64,000 bases of DNA from Flabesymbios commensalis (lineage: Eukaryota; Annelida; Polychaeta; Terebellida; Flabelligeridae): NCBI GenBank assembly GCA_964017125.1, contig OZ024904.1, forward strand, positions 2,105,718-2,169,717, given 5' to 3'. A model generated the notes under the pieces. The model saw only the letters and a program-made list of their open reading frames with translations. It did no database searches and was not told the origin of the DNA. Position numbers and translations under genes: made by a program. Below, in pieces: positions 30,961 to 45,013 of the stretch (position 1 is its first letter; each line of letters begins with the position of its first letter).

Positions 30961-31430
30961 CTTGACCCGGAGTACCGAAATATCACTGCTCTTGTTGCCG
31001 TGCAAATTCATTCTAAACATGCACCTTTTTCAATTGATATGTTTTAATTTCGCTAATGTATTGTTAGTGAGTCCTTCATTTTCAGTGTATACTTTTTAAA
31101 TTTGTGTATTGTTATTATTACTATTATTAGTAATCTCTGGAAATAATAAATTGGCTAATTAGCAAGATAGCAAAGATGGCTGCAGTGGAAGGTGGAGACT
31201 CTCATATTTGCCACGCAAATATAACATCCAGTGTAAAGGATTAAATAACAATATGATTATTCATCCTTTCTTCACATTCTCTTATTTGTCACCTTCTACA
31301 GTCACCAACATTCCTCCAATCTTCATATCTTTTTTCGAAACACTAGTTCAATACATTTGTAAATGGGTTAATTTTCATTTCAAAGATGGTTTTAAATTAC
31401 ATATCCTTATATATATATCAATGTAAACCC
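30961..31430. repeat. Dispersed repeat with TTGACCCGGAGTACCG start
   Basis: TTGACCCGGAGTACCGAAAT is repeated at 33736 and the 3' part GGTGGAGACTCTCATATTTG at 32702. The sequence between is AT-rich and non-coding. Confidence 0.5.
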
Positions 31431-32100
31431 TGCCAAGGGGGGGGGGGGCGCTTTTTGTTTTTGTACGGTTTTGTCAGTCGCGGCTCGCACTGCCGCCACG
31501 TGTGGCCGCACCCGTAATTTCTTACCCAGATGGATCTACAAAACCGTTTCTCGGATTCATACGGTTTTCCAGATACTGATAACTAAAATTATGTCCTAAG
31601 CTGCATCAATTTTTCAGGAAGTTTTAAAAAAAATCTCCGGGTCATGTCGGCCATCTTTGCTCCTTTGTCGTCAAATTAGGACCTTGTCACCCTGATAACT
31701 TCAAAGCTGCTTATCCGATATACTCAATATTCAACATACTGCATAGTAGTAATAATTCCTAGAGTAAGTCAATTTTTCACAAAGTTTGGGGAAATATCTG
31801 GGTCATGGCGGCTATCTTTATTCTTTTTGACTCAAAATTTAGCACCTTGTCATGCCCTAAAGCTGCTAGCATCTGCCTCAAAATATATTACTTGATATAT
31901 TACTTGATTATGTACAAATTGATTATCTGGTAAGATTATAAATAATTTACAATTTTTATTTGAAAAGTGTGAGGGGGAGCCTTCTTGGGTGTTTACATGA
32001 TAAATATGTACATCAAGTTTCTCTCTCTATATATAAATATAAAGAATTCACTGAGCAGTCAGTATGCCGAAGATCTGATTTTCACCAAAGTTTTCTTGAG
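31431..32100. repeat. Dispersed repeat, GGTCATGGCGGCCATC type
   Basis: Units contain CACCCTGATAACT, TTCAATTTTTCA-like strings, an AATATCTGGGTCATG phrase and GGCCATCTTT. They recur at 31550-31870, 34260-34470 and 35430-35990 with about 170-bp spacing. No coding potential. A 12-base G run lies at 31437-31449. Confidence 0.6.
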
Positions 32101-32113
32101 CATTATATGATTT

Positions 32114-32760
32114 ATTAAGTCTCCACCCACTATGTGGTGGAGACTTATTGTTTTAGTGCTGTCTATTGTTGTTATTATTATTAGTATTATTCTTCAACAA
32201 TTTGACGACGTAAACGCTCTCTATCGCCAATATTTACCCGATCTTCGCAACTTTTTTTCTGAACACTCTCTGATGGATTATCCTGTTAAATTTCGAAAAT
32301 CAGCTAATTTGCGTATCCAAGATGGCCGCCATGGGCTAATTTGCATATCAGATATCGATGATCGACGTAAACGCTCTCCAGTCCCTAATATTCATACGAT
32401 CTTTGCGATTTTTTTCCTGAACACCCTCTGATTGATTATTCTGACTGAGTTCGAAAATCAGCTGATTTGCATATCCAACATGGCCGCCATGGGCTAATTT
32501 GTATATTCAAGATCGATGTAAGTGCTCTCAAGTCGCCAATGTTCATCAGATCTTCGCAATTTTTTTTCTGAACACCCTCTGATGGATTTCCCTGGTTGAG
32601 TTCGAAAATCAGCTAATTTGCATATCCAAGATGGCCGCCATGGCACTTATGTTATATAGCCCCATCGTTACTGCATTGGAAATAAACTTTTAATTGTGGA
32701 CGGTGGAGACTTTCATATTTGCCATGCAAATGTAAGATCTAGTTACTATTGATTTGAAAA
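32114..32760. repeat. Tandem-like units with GGTGGAGACT borders
   Basis: It begins with the palindrome AGTCTCCACCCACTATGTGG and ends GGTGGAGACTTTCATATTTG. Inside, at least three units of about 160 bp share GATCTTCGCAATTTTTTTCT-like, GAAAATCAGCTAATTTGC and AAGATGGCCGCCATGG strings. The ORF at 32132-32431 is a product of these repeats. Confidence 0.65.
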
Positions 32761-33764
32761 TAGGCTAATTCGCATATCCAATATGGCCACCATGGCACTT
32801 CTAATATTGGCTATAAACTTTGAAATTGTAGAAGGTGGAAATTTTTGTCATGTATCTAATCATTATTATTCTTAAACAGTTCAACGACATAAACACTGTA
32901 CAGTCCCCATTATTCATCTAATCTTCATATTTTTTTTCTTTACTCTCTGATGGATTACCTTGGTTGGGTTTGAGTGGCTAATTTGGCTCTTTTTTATAAC
33001 ATGACATCTTACTAGCATAGACGCTGTAGACATGATAGACGTCAATATTTATAAAATCTTTAAAAAATGTTGTTGTCAATTTTTTGGGGGATTATCCTGG
33101 TAAGTTTGAAAAAATGCTAATTTGCATATATATAACTTGATCACCATGATCACCTGGGCTTTTCCTTACAAATTGATGTAAATGCTACAAGATCTTAAAT
33201 TTAAAAATAATTCATAGCGCAAAGGGTTTACACACACGCTTGCAAATACTGGATATGGTCGCACCATAGCCTCAAACTAGCAATTTATTATAAATTTTGT
33301 GACTATATTTTTCAAACTGATAAAAAGGGTTTAGAAATAAAAATAATGTTGAGTAACGTTGGAAATATATCTACGAACAGTTTGTAAATTTTAGGATGGA
33401 CAAACTAATAATAAAAAATATTTATGGTCGGTTCATTAAAAATAATTTGATCTTTTTCTGCTTACAGAATGCAACAGAGCAATAAGTGAGAAGTCTGTCC
33501 TGCTACCTCAGAAGGTTGCTAGAAATTGTGATTACACCTGAGATATACACCATATGATATTCCAAGGAAAATGATGGGTGAACTACCAATGTACCAGCCT
33601 GCTGAGAAGATTATCTACGCAGACCAAATATCCCACACATTGTTATTCCACCAAGGAAAGAGATCAGAGAACCCATTTCATGATTTTGAGTAACGTTGGA
33701 AATATATCTATGAACAGTTTGAAAATATATCAATTGACCCGGAGTACCGAAATATCACTGCTTT
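32761..33764. other. Diverged repeats, no confident gene
   Basis: Further decayed units of the preceding repeat reach about 33150. An acceptor-like CTGCTTACAG at 33469 precedes a 41-codon ORF (33571-33696), but no conserved domain or donor supports an exon. AGTAACGTTGGAAATATATC occurs twice (33353, 33691). Confidence 0.35.
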
Positions 33765-33850
33765 TGTTAAGAAAAAAATATTCCATTTGTAATATTTTTT
33801 TGTTTTGTTTACTGTAGATCTGGTAATATTAGCGAGGTTTTATTTTTTAA
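33765..33850. mobile_element. Truncated CTGTAGATC MITE with shared flank
   Basis: The flank AATATTCCATTTGTAATATT and end CTGTAGATCTGGTAATATTA match 36230-36310; the rest of the element is missing. The shared flank implies that a larger unit was copied. Confidence 0.6.
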
Positions 33851-36221
33851 GTTCATAAAAATATACGGGTCAAATCTGAAAAATATCTGGGTCAGGGCTA
33901 GGAATTACAATTTTAGAGGAATGCCAACAGAGCACTCACTTGCTTATGTTTTGAATTGTCTGTCTGAAAATTTATGTGGCCACCCGGAACTGTATTTACA
34001 AATAATTATAAAAAAATTATTTCTAAAAAATGGCATAGGAAACGGACGGTGAAGTGATGATAATAATCAATCAGCAACTAGTGTGTGCCCTTTTAGCCCT
34101 ATACTTTAGCCCTCTCTTGGTGGCAGATAGCCTGTGTTGATTCAATTTTGCTCCAGATACCGATGTTGCATCACTAACAACTTGGCATCAAAAACAACCA
34201 CTTTAGTGTCATGTTTCATGGTAACTCGATCGCCTCCTTCCAATGTGGCCACAACATCCATACCCTGACACTCACCCTGATATCTCCAAAACTTTTTTTT
34301 TCATTCACTCTGTATTCAACTTACTAAATACTAGTATAAATTCCTAGGCTGCATAATTTTTTCTGAAAGTTCGGAAAAATATCTGAAAAATATCTGGGTC
34401 ATGGCTGCCTTCTCTAACTTTTTTTCATCAAATTCAGACCTTGTCACCCGGATTTCTATAAAACTGCGCTTCTTTAGTATCCCCCGACCGTAGGGGAAGG
34501 AGGATTATAGTCGCGCCAGGATTCCGTCAGGCGTTACGTTTTCTTGTGGCCGCAGAAACTACTGGTCAATTTTTTTTGAAATTTTAACATGACATTCCAA
34601 GCAGCATGGGGATGTGCAAGTGATTTTTACCCCTCTGCCCGCTGGGCCCTGAGGGGTATTGTCGTCCCTGCACGCGCCGTCTCCGCCGCCGCACGCGGTT
34701 TTTTGGCTACTACACCAACATGATGCAACAGATTGAATTCATAATTGAATTATTCATACAAACATTCATACCCTCCGGGCACTTTTTTTACCCAAGGTCG
34801 AAGGTTCAAAAAAATTCTTGTTAACGCCATAACTTGAAAAATAATAAATGGATCTCTCCATTTTTTACGTGAAGTTACCCATGAGTACGGAGATTACATG
34901 ATTAGATTTTCAGCTTTCCACCAATAATCAAAATGGCCGCCACCTGGCGATTAGTATTTCTTTTTCGACTTATTTTTTTTTTCTGAATCCCCTTGAAACC
35001 TGGTACCGGTATATAGGTTTTCAGGGTCTGCGAGTCTATTGGCATTGTCCTTTTTTATGTGCGATCCAAACTCTTGATATATCGGCCATCTTGATTTTAT
35101 CATTGATCTTCTATTAATTTTAAAGTGAAAATTATTCAAATTTTGCAATCACGTTCCCCACGGTATAGAGATGTGCAGGTGTTTTTTCAATGTTTTACTG
35201 AAATTCAAAGTGGATGAACTTCAAAATTTTTTGTGGTCGCAAAAACGAAAAATTGAAGTAAAAAATAATTCACATTTTACAATCACCATCTGAAAATGTG
35301 CAGGTGATTTTACTGAAATTCAAAATGGCCACCACAAGTGAACTTTTTAATATTTGTGACCGCAAAAACTAATTTATGGACTTCAGGCCTCTTGTTCACC
35401 CAGTGTTCAATATATATATATATATACTGGAGAACCCTAGGGAAAATATCCTGAGCATTGTAGCCATCTTTAATTGTTTTTAATTAAATTAAGAAACTGT
35501 CACCCCGATAACTAAAATTCTTATGCAATAAACTCAATATTCAACTTATATGATACTAGGATTAATTCCTAGACTGCATCAATTTTTCATTAAGTTCATA
35601 AAAATATACGGGTCATGGTGGCCATCTTTAATCTTATTTCATCAAACTTGGACCTTGCTACCGTGATAAGTTCAATGCCAATTATGATATATAAATACCC
35701 AATATTTGACATACCAGAGATGCCAGTTTGAGATTTTTATGATACTGTATGACCTAAAAATGTTTTTTTTCAACCTAAAACGGTTTTTTTCGACTTTAAA
35801 AAAAAGTAAATCCTGATTTTTTCCCATGACCCACTGGAATCTCTGAATACTGGATGGTAGTATTATTTCCTAGATTGCATAATGTTTTGGAAAATTTTCA
35901 GGTCATGGGGGTCATCATTAATCTTTTTTCGTCAAATTATGACATTCTCACCCTGATTACTTCAAAGCTGCTTGTCTGAGATATAGCCGTATAGAAGTCT
36001 GCCATATAGGCTTTTGCTTGATACATGTAATATAACTTGGTATTCTCATGTATAAATTAATTATATGCTGACATAAAAAACCTTAGTGAAAACTTATATT
36101 TTAAAAGTGGCCTCTTTGATGTACTAGTTACGTTAACAGTTATTTCTTGTTATTTATAAAACAGGTGGATGTGTATCACCATTCACTATTTTCTTTATTT
36201 AGCTAAGTAATGTTATAACTT
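33851..36221. repeat. Dispersed non-coding repeats with AAATGGCCGCC phrases
   Basis: Several partial units of the GGTCATGGCGGCCATC repeat lie at 34260-34470 and 35430-35990. A second pattern (TGGCCGCAGAAACTA, GATGTGCAAGTGATTTTTAC) recurs near 34545-34625 and 35160-35360. A GC-rich patch lies at 34640-34705. No gene recognised. Confidence 0.5.
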
Positions 36222-36267
36222 TTGCTAGAAAAAAATATTCTATTTGTAATATTTTTTCTTTTGTTTA

Positions 36268-36456
36268 CTGTAGATCCGGCAATATTGGCGAGGTTTTATT
36301 TTTCGCGAGGAGGACAATTGAAGAATTTTGTGAAAATTATTATTATACTAGCGCTACTATCATCTAAATTGATAATTCACAAATTCTAGACTTCACGAAA
36401 AGTTCCAAAATCACGAATTCGCGAACATCTAAACGAGAAAATTACCAGATCTACAG
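36268..36456. mobile_element. Tc1/mariner-like MITE, CTGTAGATC ends
   Basis: TA flanks at 36266-36267 and 36457-36458; inverted ends CTGTAGATCCGGCAAT and ATTACCAGATCTACAG; the interior matches 12655-12860. Confidence 0.75.
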
Positions 36457-36458
36457 TA

Positions 36459-39380
36459 CATAAGATTTTTATTTATACATAAGCCTACATTTAATGGGGG
36501 GTAAAATATGTTTATGTTGTTTTTCAAATACATCTAAATTATTTTCATCGCTGAGTTTATTGTACCGTTGAAAATGATTCCCCCGAAGATGTTACAAACT
36601 GTATATAGTATATAAAATATAGGCCTACAGGGCTATGAAAGAAAATAAAAAAAGTTGCTTATATGATTTTACTTGTTTTGTTAATATTCATTTTGCAAAG
36701 CAGAGGGGTTGATAAATACCTGAGCCAATAAGATTTGGTGCCCCCCCCCCCCACTTACCTTAACTGTGACCGGTACCGGTGGTGGTTATGCTCTAACTAG
36801 TTGTCTGCTAATGGTGGCAGATATTTTTCTTTTCCTTTTGTGAATTGGTAGAGTAACCATAGTTTAAATGTTATGAAATGATATTTAATAATCAGTTAAT
36901 GTAGAGTAGATTTGATTTAAAATAAATAAATTTAATTTAATTTAAGGAGAAAAATTATTTTTTGTAATTATGCATGTTTTCTTATACAGACAGAACTTGA
37001 TAAATTAATTCAATTATATAAATAATTTGCTTGCTTGTTTAGACAGCCTAAATGTACACTCAGCCAAGATTATGTGGGCATACTAGACCCTACTAGTTTT
37101 TAAAATTCGACATCCCTCCACTATCTTGATAGCAAGCTACACAATGTTGTTTAGCTGTGGTGGAGGCCCGGGGTGGAGGGAAATGAGAAGGGGAGTATGG
37201 ACTAATATAATTTCATAAACAAAGATAATATTTAAAATTATGATGGAAGGGGGCATTCTTGAACCGATCAGCTGTTTAGTGGTGGAGTAGATTACAAACT
37301 AGAAAAAGTTGTTCGGAAACGAACACGAAAGCAGCCTTCCGTTATCACTCGACCACTATTTTAAAATTGTTTGCTAAAAAAATTTAATTGGCCGACTGGC
37401 GGCCATTTTGGATTTTTTAGTGTGAAATTTGTCATCCTTTGGTGAGAGATTACATTTTATTTTATATTCATGGTCCAGTCGTTTTGCATTTCTTGAATTT
37501 AGTAAATATTACAAAATTCGAAATGGCCGCTGAACGGCCATTTTAAAATTGTTTGATCTCAAAAGTTAATTAGATCATTGGCTGACATAGCTGAACATAT
37601 TTGCCAAATTAAAAGATCTGATGGCAACTTTTTCCTGAAATGCGCTAACAAACATTTCTTCGTTAGTGGCCATAGTAATTAAAGGGTTGATGATATGGGG
37701 ATCAAAGTGTCACTAAAAAAATTCCCAGTGGTATGTGATGGCTATGCGAAGTATGAGGAAGCAGAAGTTGATAGATTAGTAGCTATCTTGAAAACAAATA
37801 ACTGCGGCAGCGGACCGTGTGGAATACAGTAAGCAGCCCTCCTCGGCTAGAAATAAATTACATGAGGCCAACCAAGAATGAATTACAATCATGCTCCCCC
37901 CCCCCCCCCCCAGATTCACTGGTGTCAGAGCTTGTGCTGGTTAGTTCGCAAACAGGAATCTAGAAAAAATAATAATAAACCCACATTATGAGCTGACTGA
38001 TTATCATCGTTAGAATCCCCTTCACATCCGGTCTGTATGGTTACATGCCTTATCCCTCGTGTTATATAGGCCTATACATAAAATCGGAACAAGTCTTGGG
38101 GTTTGTTGTCGTGAAAACAGGGTCCGGGACATTTAGACTGGACATGGCCGATTACACGTGTTCTTACATGAACAGAAAAAGGTTTGGTTAGAAAATGGTT
38201 TCAAACCAGCCATTATCGGAATTATATAGATGAAAACGTGCAGTCCTGTTAAAATTATAACTAGGACTATCGCCGGAGCAAGGAGATGGCGCAGTGAACC
38301 TACATGGCATACAGAATAAGTCTGATGGCAGGCCTAGCGCATACACACCCCTCACATAGGCTTATACAGTGCTCCCTTTATGGTAGGTTGTTCAGGCTGG
38401 CAGGAATCGGTTACTATGCCAACTGCACCCTCCTTACGTCAGGAGACTACAGTGGCATGTATGTAAACACCCCAAATTGACAGATGGAGTCTTGTACAAG
38501 TTCGTAGACTGTATTTGGTTGGGCATTCATTCATATTGAAATGTAGAAAGAGGCCTAGCTGGCATGTCACAGGCAATGCCTACCGGGCACAGACAATACC
38601 TAGCTGTTAGATCTATTTATTTTACATCAACTTGATTGTTTGAAAATAACCGAAAAATTCCATTATTGCATTTGGTAATAGTAGTAGGCCTAGTAGGTTT
38701 TTTATCTTTTATTAAATCTAATATCATCTGGCTCATCTATTTCCGATTTAGTTATGGTGTGTACGACTAATAGGCTCAACCCCCGGGCTGAACCTAAGCT
38801 CTCACCTACAAAACCGTTAGGCCTACGGTATTAAACCTGCAATTATCCGCTGTCCAATGTAAAGATGCTTCAATTCTTTTTTATCTGGCATAGCCTACAT
38901 GCCGCAACAGTTTACCATAATTGAATACAAACATTCCACATTGACTGCATTACTTTTGTTGAGACCATTCTTGTTATGCCAATGTGATGTGTTCATGCCA
39001 ACACGTGATATTACCATTGTGCCCAGATTGGTTTGCTACCTTGAGTAGTTGTCAGGGAAAACTGAAGGCGAGATCGGGGTAATTGTAGTGTTGTTGTCTA
39101 GCCTGATACTCAGGGATCTGATGTTTGTAGCTCTTGGTATCGTGTCTAGGTTTCAGAGCAATTAACACTTGTCGAAAGGCCCGGGCAGCCCCGCTATAAG
39201 GCTAGCTAACTAAACAAACAAACATTGGGGCTGTCTAGCTGACTGATTCCTTTTATTCATTTTGTGGCTTCCCTTGATCTAAAAATAGATAGTCAACAAC
39301 ACAAAATAAAACAATAACAACAACCTATTGTTGACAAAACGCTTGCGCATGCCGGAATGAGACGACTTAGAACCTTTAAG
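36459..39380. other. Longest stretch without recognised elements
   Basis: C runs at 36740-36753 and 37897-37910 and scattered GGCCATTTTG phrases (37390-37560). No exon, ORF above about 60 codons or repeat family was recognised, so this is the best place to look for regulatory or RNA-only features. Confidence 0.4.
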
Positions 39381-39409
39381 GGTGTGCGTTCTAGGTGAAT
39401 TCACCTAAC

Positions 39410-39560
39410 CCTTAAAGCGCTGAGCGCGACTGTAGTCGTTTTTAATCTGTTTAATTAACAGGGTAAATCACAGTTATTGGAAATGAGTGTGTAAAAATCA
39501 AGATTTGCAAATGTTTGGTCTCAAATATTTGCTCAATGTATCGTGCTTGGTGGGTAGAAG
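39410..39560. mobile_element. TTAA-type element fragment, family with AATGAGTGT body
   Basis: ACCCTTAAAGCGCTGAGCGC and the body TTGCAAATGTTTGGTCTC match the half of the TTGAAGTTGT family without the hairpin. Confidence 0.55.
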
Positions 39561-39756
39561 TGTGGATCTTCACATTAGAACACTGAGAAAACGCTGTAAA
39601 TTATTCAGCACAATGTTTTATTTTAATTTCTTATAGAAAAATATGTCTAGAATTTAATCCATAACGTTACTGAAGGCAAATCGTGAAAAAAGCTCAATCT
39701 GGTGGTAGAGGTGCTCCACCCATCACCATAACGAAATGACGACTGCTGATTGGATA

Positions 39757-40005
39757 TTCAGCCCTTACAATGCTGAAATACTTTATACAAACCTTGAAGA
39801 CCAAAGGGTTTTTTTCAATTTGAAATCATCATAAATGTCTCAGTAAGATCTTACTGCTTCATGTGAATACCTTTGTTATGGGTCTACGACCATTATGGAT
39901 ATTTTAATTCTGTCGGTGCGGGGATGGACTTTAGACGTCAGAATCCGACGTCTACAGACGTCAGATTCTGACGTGTAAATTCCATCCCCGTGCTGTAAGG
40001 GTTGA
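39757..40005. mobile_element. TTAA MITE, GACGTC-hairpin family
   Basis: From CCCTTACAATGCTGAAATAC to GTGCTGTAAGGGTTGA; the palindrome GACGTCAGAATCCGACGTC with its inverse is well kept (39933-39980). The border TTAAs have mutated. Confidence 0.7.
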
Positions 40006-40129
40006 TGGACCTACCCATTACGGCAAAGATCGCATGTCGAAATAAATCAAACAAAGTGCCCAAAAATAACACTCAGGTATACACTGAAAGCTAGATAATT
40101 TCTGATGATACCGGGTGTTAGGGACATGC

Positions 40130-41211
40130 CTGGGGGGTCATCACCAGGGGTGGTGTAGAGTTTGAAAGTGGTGCAATTTTTTGTAATTCAAGATGGCGTC
40201 CAAGATGGCCGCCGGCATATAGTCATACTTAAGAAATAGTGTAAATTGGGCAAATTTAGCTCAATTTGCTGTTGTAATACACCATTTCAGCTAGTTTAGA
40301 GTAACTGAATGCAGCTAGGCCACTCTCAGACAATTCTGATCATTATTTTTAACCCTTTCTGCCCCAAATGTTCTTTATCATACACCTTAGTGATGTCAAT
40401 TAGGACAAGATTGTTATCTATAATAATTATTCCATATTAATGGTGAAGGATTGGTATCAATACAGTGACTATGGTAATGACAATTAATTAATCTAATTAA
40501 TTATAAAATAAGATGTCGTCCAAGATGGCTGCCGACGTATAGTCAGACCTAGGAATTTGCGTAAACATGCAGAGCAATTCTAAATGAATTTTCTTCTGTT
40601 ATACACAATTTCAACTAGTTTAGTAGTCAATAAATTGTTCTGTATCACCCCATAAAATGTCATTTAAGGCAATCGAATTTATCATTATATTTATTTTAAA
40701 CATTTAACCCTTTCAGGTCCGGGGAGCTTTTGTACTGAACACTTCTAGAATGTCGATAGGGACAAAATGATCATTTATAACAAATTATTCACTATTAAAG
40801 GATTTGTATCAGTACAAAAACTCAGGCAAAATCACACTTATTGGTTTCAGTTATTTAAAATGGCGTCCAAGATGGCGGCCATCAGGACTTAGTACGATAA
40901 GTACCCACAACTCTATTTGATTCACAACTGTCTAATTAACAAATAACTTTGACTTAAGGTAATTAGAGTAAAACCATCATATCTACTTATTTGACATAAT
41001 GAAATAAAATTGAAACGGAAATTACGGGAAGTTTAAATATTGACAGTGAAGGAAGTAAAAGTTTGAATCTAATTAAAACGACTTATTTGTATACATATCC
41101 ACATACCACTTTTAACATTAAATTGATCTTAAGTGTTATCAGGTTATGTGATACGCACATAATAACATGTGCTTTTAAAAAGCTTCATGGCAGTGTTAAT
41201 TGAATGCAATC
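40130..41211. repeat. Three diverged units with AAGATGGCGTCCAAGATGG
   Basis: AAGATGGCGTCCAAGATGGC (near 40190), AAGATGTCGTCCAAGATGGC (40510) and AAAATGGCGTCCAAGATGG (40857) are spaced about 330 bp apart, each with a following ACCCTTTCNG-type phrase. Non-coding. The end of this stretch is AT-rich unique sequence. Confidence 0.6.
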
Positions 41212-42537
41212 CTTATATAGTTGTTATAGTACACATGGGTCCTGGAAATTATGGATTATTCTCACTTCACTTTGTCCCCATTTTTTGGCTTCGATCACTA
41301 TTCACTTTTTATAAGGGAAAAATCATATCAATATAGATAAAAAAATAGATATAATTTTTTAGGTTCGTTTTTTCCACTATTTATAAACTGTAATCCTTGA
41401 TGTTCGGATCCTAAGAACAGGCGATTCGCCGCTCGTTTGATTCGTTTTTTAACCTATATGCACCCTCAGTTGTAAAACTGCACAAAACAGCCAGGCCAAA
41501 ATAGCAATGTGGGATGAGAAACTTCTAGTTTTTACATTTTATTTTTCCTCTCAAGATCCCCTCTCGTCCTCACCATGTAACTTCTCCATCAAAACGTGAC
41601 TGAAGTAACGTTATTTTCTTCACCCTTTCACCTGTTTAGACCACGTGTAGGTCTGACCTTGTGGTTAACAATGTCAAGGACATAATATCTGCTAGGTCTG
41701 TATTTGTCAGATAGAAATTAGGTCAAAACTCATAAATATTCATAAAAAACGCATTCTGCAGTGTAATCGACCACGCACTACGTTCGCGGGAGGGGTATGG
41801 GGCAGTGGGCGTGATATTGTGAATCAGGTGATAATTAAACTGAGGCGGTAGTGCCCCAGCAATGATACCTTGGAGATAGGTTAGTGTAATGCTGGCCATC
41901 GTCTAAGTACACGAAATAGTTAGACTTATTCTGACCATTTGCAGCCAATAAAATACTTCAAAATAGAACAGCCATTGGAACCAGTCAGAAAGTTTGATAT
42001 TATATTTAAAATCTGTTTAAACATAACTCCAAATAAAACATTATACGTCATCGCTGGGAAATATTAACTTCATTGTTATAAATATAATAATAGATGACAA
42101 TGTAAATCACAATGCAGATATAGGTGTAGGCTACTACTAGTAGTGTAGTAGATGTGGTTAATGCACAGAATTGCATCGCTCAGCTATACATGACCTTAGT
42201 CCTAGGATGCAATATTAGTAATAATAAATTATTATTGATGTAATTTCTGATTAAATATCATATATTGGCCTGTAGTAAGTGTAGTTCATAACACAATATT
42301 GCTGGCTCAGACGTGATCTTGTTTGTCGTATGCTGCTTGTATGTTTTTGGCATCATTCTAATCTTTGCTCTTAGATGAAGTCTTCTTGAATGAATATAAC
42401 AAAATGAATATAACGGTGCCTTATCATCTGCTGCAATATTTCGTCACAGCGACAATGTTGCGATGTCAAATCAGACATTTCAACATCTCTTCTCATGTCA
42501 TCTTCGTGAAGTTCATCTAGAAAGAGTCATGGAAATA

Positions 42538-42785
42538 TTAACCCTTACAATGCTGAATTATTTTCGCATAAACCATGGAGACCAAAGGGCTTTTTTCATT
42601 TGAAATCATCATAAAGGTCCGAGTCAGCTCTTTCCGCTTCATTTGAATATTTATGTTATGGGTATACGACCTTTATAAATATTTTAATTCTTTCAAAGCA
42701 GAGATCGTCTTCAGACGTCAGAATCTGACGTCTACAGACGTCAGATTTCGACATCTAAATACGATCCCCATTCTGAAAGGGTTAA
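42538..42785. mobile_element. TTAA MITE, GACGTC-hairpin family (copy B)
   Basis: Same insertion as 3060-3307, same length, TTAA at both ends; few differences. Confidence 0.8.
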
Positions 42786-43504
42786 ATAAAACAAACATTA
42801 TTTTCCTTCATAATACACATGATACAGCTATGATAACAGAAAAAACACGTCATCTTTGCGTTGAATCAAAATTGTCACATAGTATCGCATGATTTTCAAC
42901 AACAAACATAAAAAAATACCCATTAATTGATGGCAGGACCCCTCAACCGTAGGCTCTGTCTATTAATATCAAGAAATAATGATACAAAATGACCCCCACT
43001 ACCACCATGTCAATTTTTTATTAAATGGCTGCTGCAGATATTTTGTTTTTAATGGATTCATCCCAAAAGTTACACAGATCATCAAAAATACATAGAGAAC
43101 AACCATAATTTGAATGCAATCCAACCAACGGTTCATAAGTTATGGTACCGACAAGCTTTTAATGCGACCATCTTGAAAAATGGCCGCTTATGGCTTGGGG
43201 CCAAAAAAAAATATGGGATGAATTGCCCAGGCACATAGGTCATGTCTGTAAAAAATAAACAAAATTCTTCAGTAACTTTTTAGTAAGAGCTGAATTTCTG
43301 AACGCCCGCCCGACCGACCGCCCGCCTCTGGTGATCACTATGCCCCAAAACCTTAATGGCTGAGGTAAAACTGCATAAAACTCTGAAAATGATAGAGCCA
43401 CAGAAAAGAGGGAATATCTTACAGGTATATTGCCATGGAACCAAAATTATATGAGCCCCTCGTACCTAAGGCGTATAACACACCAGCATATTTTCGCTTC
43501 GCGT

Positions 43505-43740
43505 TGGTATCAAACACACTAATTGATCATTATCAAAACATACCAGCGCGACGACGTACGCGAGCGCGATAGGCAACACGATAATTTTAAAAACTGTTAA
43601 ATTTTCGTCGCGTCGGTTTTCGCGCCTCACATGTCGTGTTGGTCGTCGCATTGGTGTGTGGACAGTCAGGCGATTTTCGCGTCTGTCGTCGCGTCACCCG
43701 TCGCGTTCCTAATCGCGCCCGCGTTCGCGTGTTTTGCGCT
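43505..43740. mobile_element. GC-rich CGCGACG MITE (copy B)
   Basis: Full version of the element at 4195-4415, including CAGCGCGACGACGTACGCG, which copy A lacks. The ORFs at 43466-43813 lie in it and are not genes. Confidence 0.55.
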
Positions 43741-43907
43741 TATCATGGTAATCAACTCCCTTGAAAAATCTGTATTTGATTCTATCTGTGAGTCAGATCG
43801 CTGGCTGATGTAAAAAATCAGAACACTCTTTTTGATTCACAACTGTCCAATTCACAAATAACTTTGACTTAAGGCAATTAGAGTAAAACCATCACGTCAA
43901 TAAAGTT

Positions 43908-44040
43908 AGTTACTTATTCCTTATTCCTTATTACTTATTCGAACGAATAAGGAATAAGTAACCGTTACTTATTCCATACTCGAACGAATAAGGAATAAGT
44001 AACAGCTACTTATTCCTTATTGGACCGAAAAAGGCATAAG
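43908..44040. repeat. TTACTTATTCC palindrome array (copy B)
   Basis: Two to three palindromic units; fewer than in copy A. Degenerate half-units recur at 44270-44345 and 44490-44530. Confidence 0.8.
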
Positions 44041-44898
44041 TATCATAAACGTATTCTTTAATGCAAAGAAAACGGAATAACTATCTGGTAACGTATTGCT
44101 TATTCGAATTTGGATCAGTAACACTAAAACAAAACAAAAATAAAAGAAGCAAACGTATGCTCACGCTCCACAAAATATGCTGATATACTACTAGTTCTCT
44201 GTGTAAAAAATAGTTTAAACACATCTATTTTGGTATTTTTAAGTGTTTTTTTACCGCATATAGTACCAGCTACTTATTCAGACGCGAATAAGGGGTAAGT
44301 AACAGTTACTTATTCCTTATTCCTTATTCAAAACCGAATAAGTAACAGGACTTGTACTACTCTTTATGCGATTGGATTGGTGATTTACTCTTTTATCTCA
44401 TAAAATTACAAGTATATGAACGTATTTTACCAACTTTTAGGGTATTCTAGATGTGTTTTCGTATTTTAAAGTTGTTTTCGCCGAATAAGTACCAGTTACT
44501 TATTCAAACGCGAATAGGGAATAAGTAATAAGAAATCCTTGTTGAGACATGCCCACCGTCTTCGACGCTGGCCCAACATTTAACCAGCATTGGGTGAACG
44601 TCTCGTGTATGCTGGGAAGAGGGTGTTGCACAGTAGGCCTATCTTTGTACCAGATGTATATTTGGACTTGAAATAATAATGTTAATACTGGCCGGAATTT
44701 GTATGTGATGTCATTTATTAATCCTGCACCCAGCCTAGAAAGAGTGTACATTTCCAATTTTTATTTTTTTGCGAATATCTTGTGGACTAAAATATTTGAT
44801 GACAATCCACACTACATGTTATTGTAACATATACTGATATACTTCAGTTATTTTTATAAACTGAAATCATTTCACCCCGACTTTAAACAAGTTCTTAC

Positions 44899-45013
44899 CT
44901 TTTGAATATAATGACGAACACAACAACACATATCATGATAATGTTGACAATGACTCCCCCCACGGCTCCTCCAATCACAGCCCCTGAAGATGTCCCGGTA
45001 GAGGCCGCCATAA
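44899..45013 (-). pseudogene. Copy B exon 5: transmembrane segment
   Basis: Same length, phases and splice sites as in copy A (acceptor TTACAG, donor GTAAGA). The hydrophobic run is kept, with a local change from LIIIIC to a sequence starting NIIMIC. The exon itself is intact, but the gene around it carries disabling changes. Confidence 0.7.

Noticed and set aside
30164-31020. Long minus-strand ORFs rich in Ser, Phe and Leu
   Set aside because: They are translations of the polypyrimidine strand, open in three frames at once, with low complexity and no domain.
33571-33696. 41-codon ORF after an acceptor-like site
   Set aside because: No donor, no conservation and no domain; the flanks are repeats.
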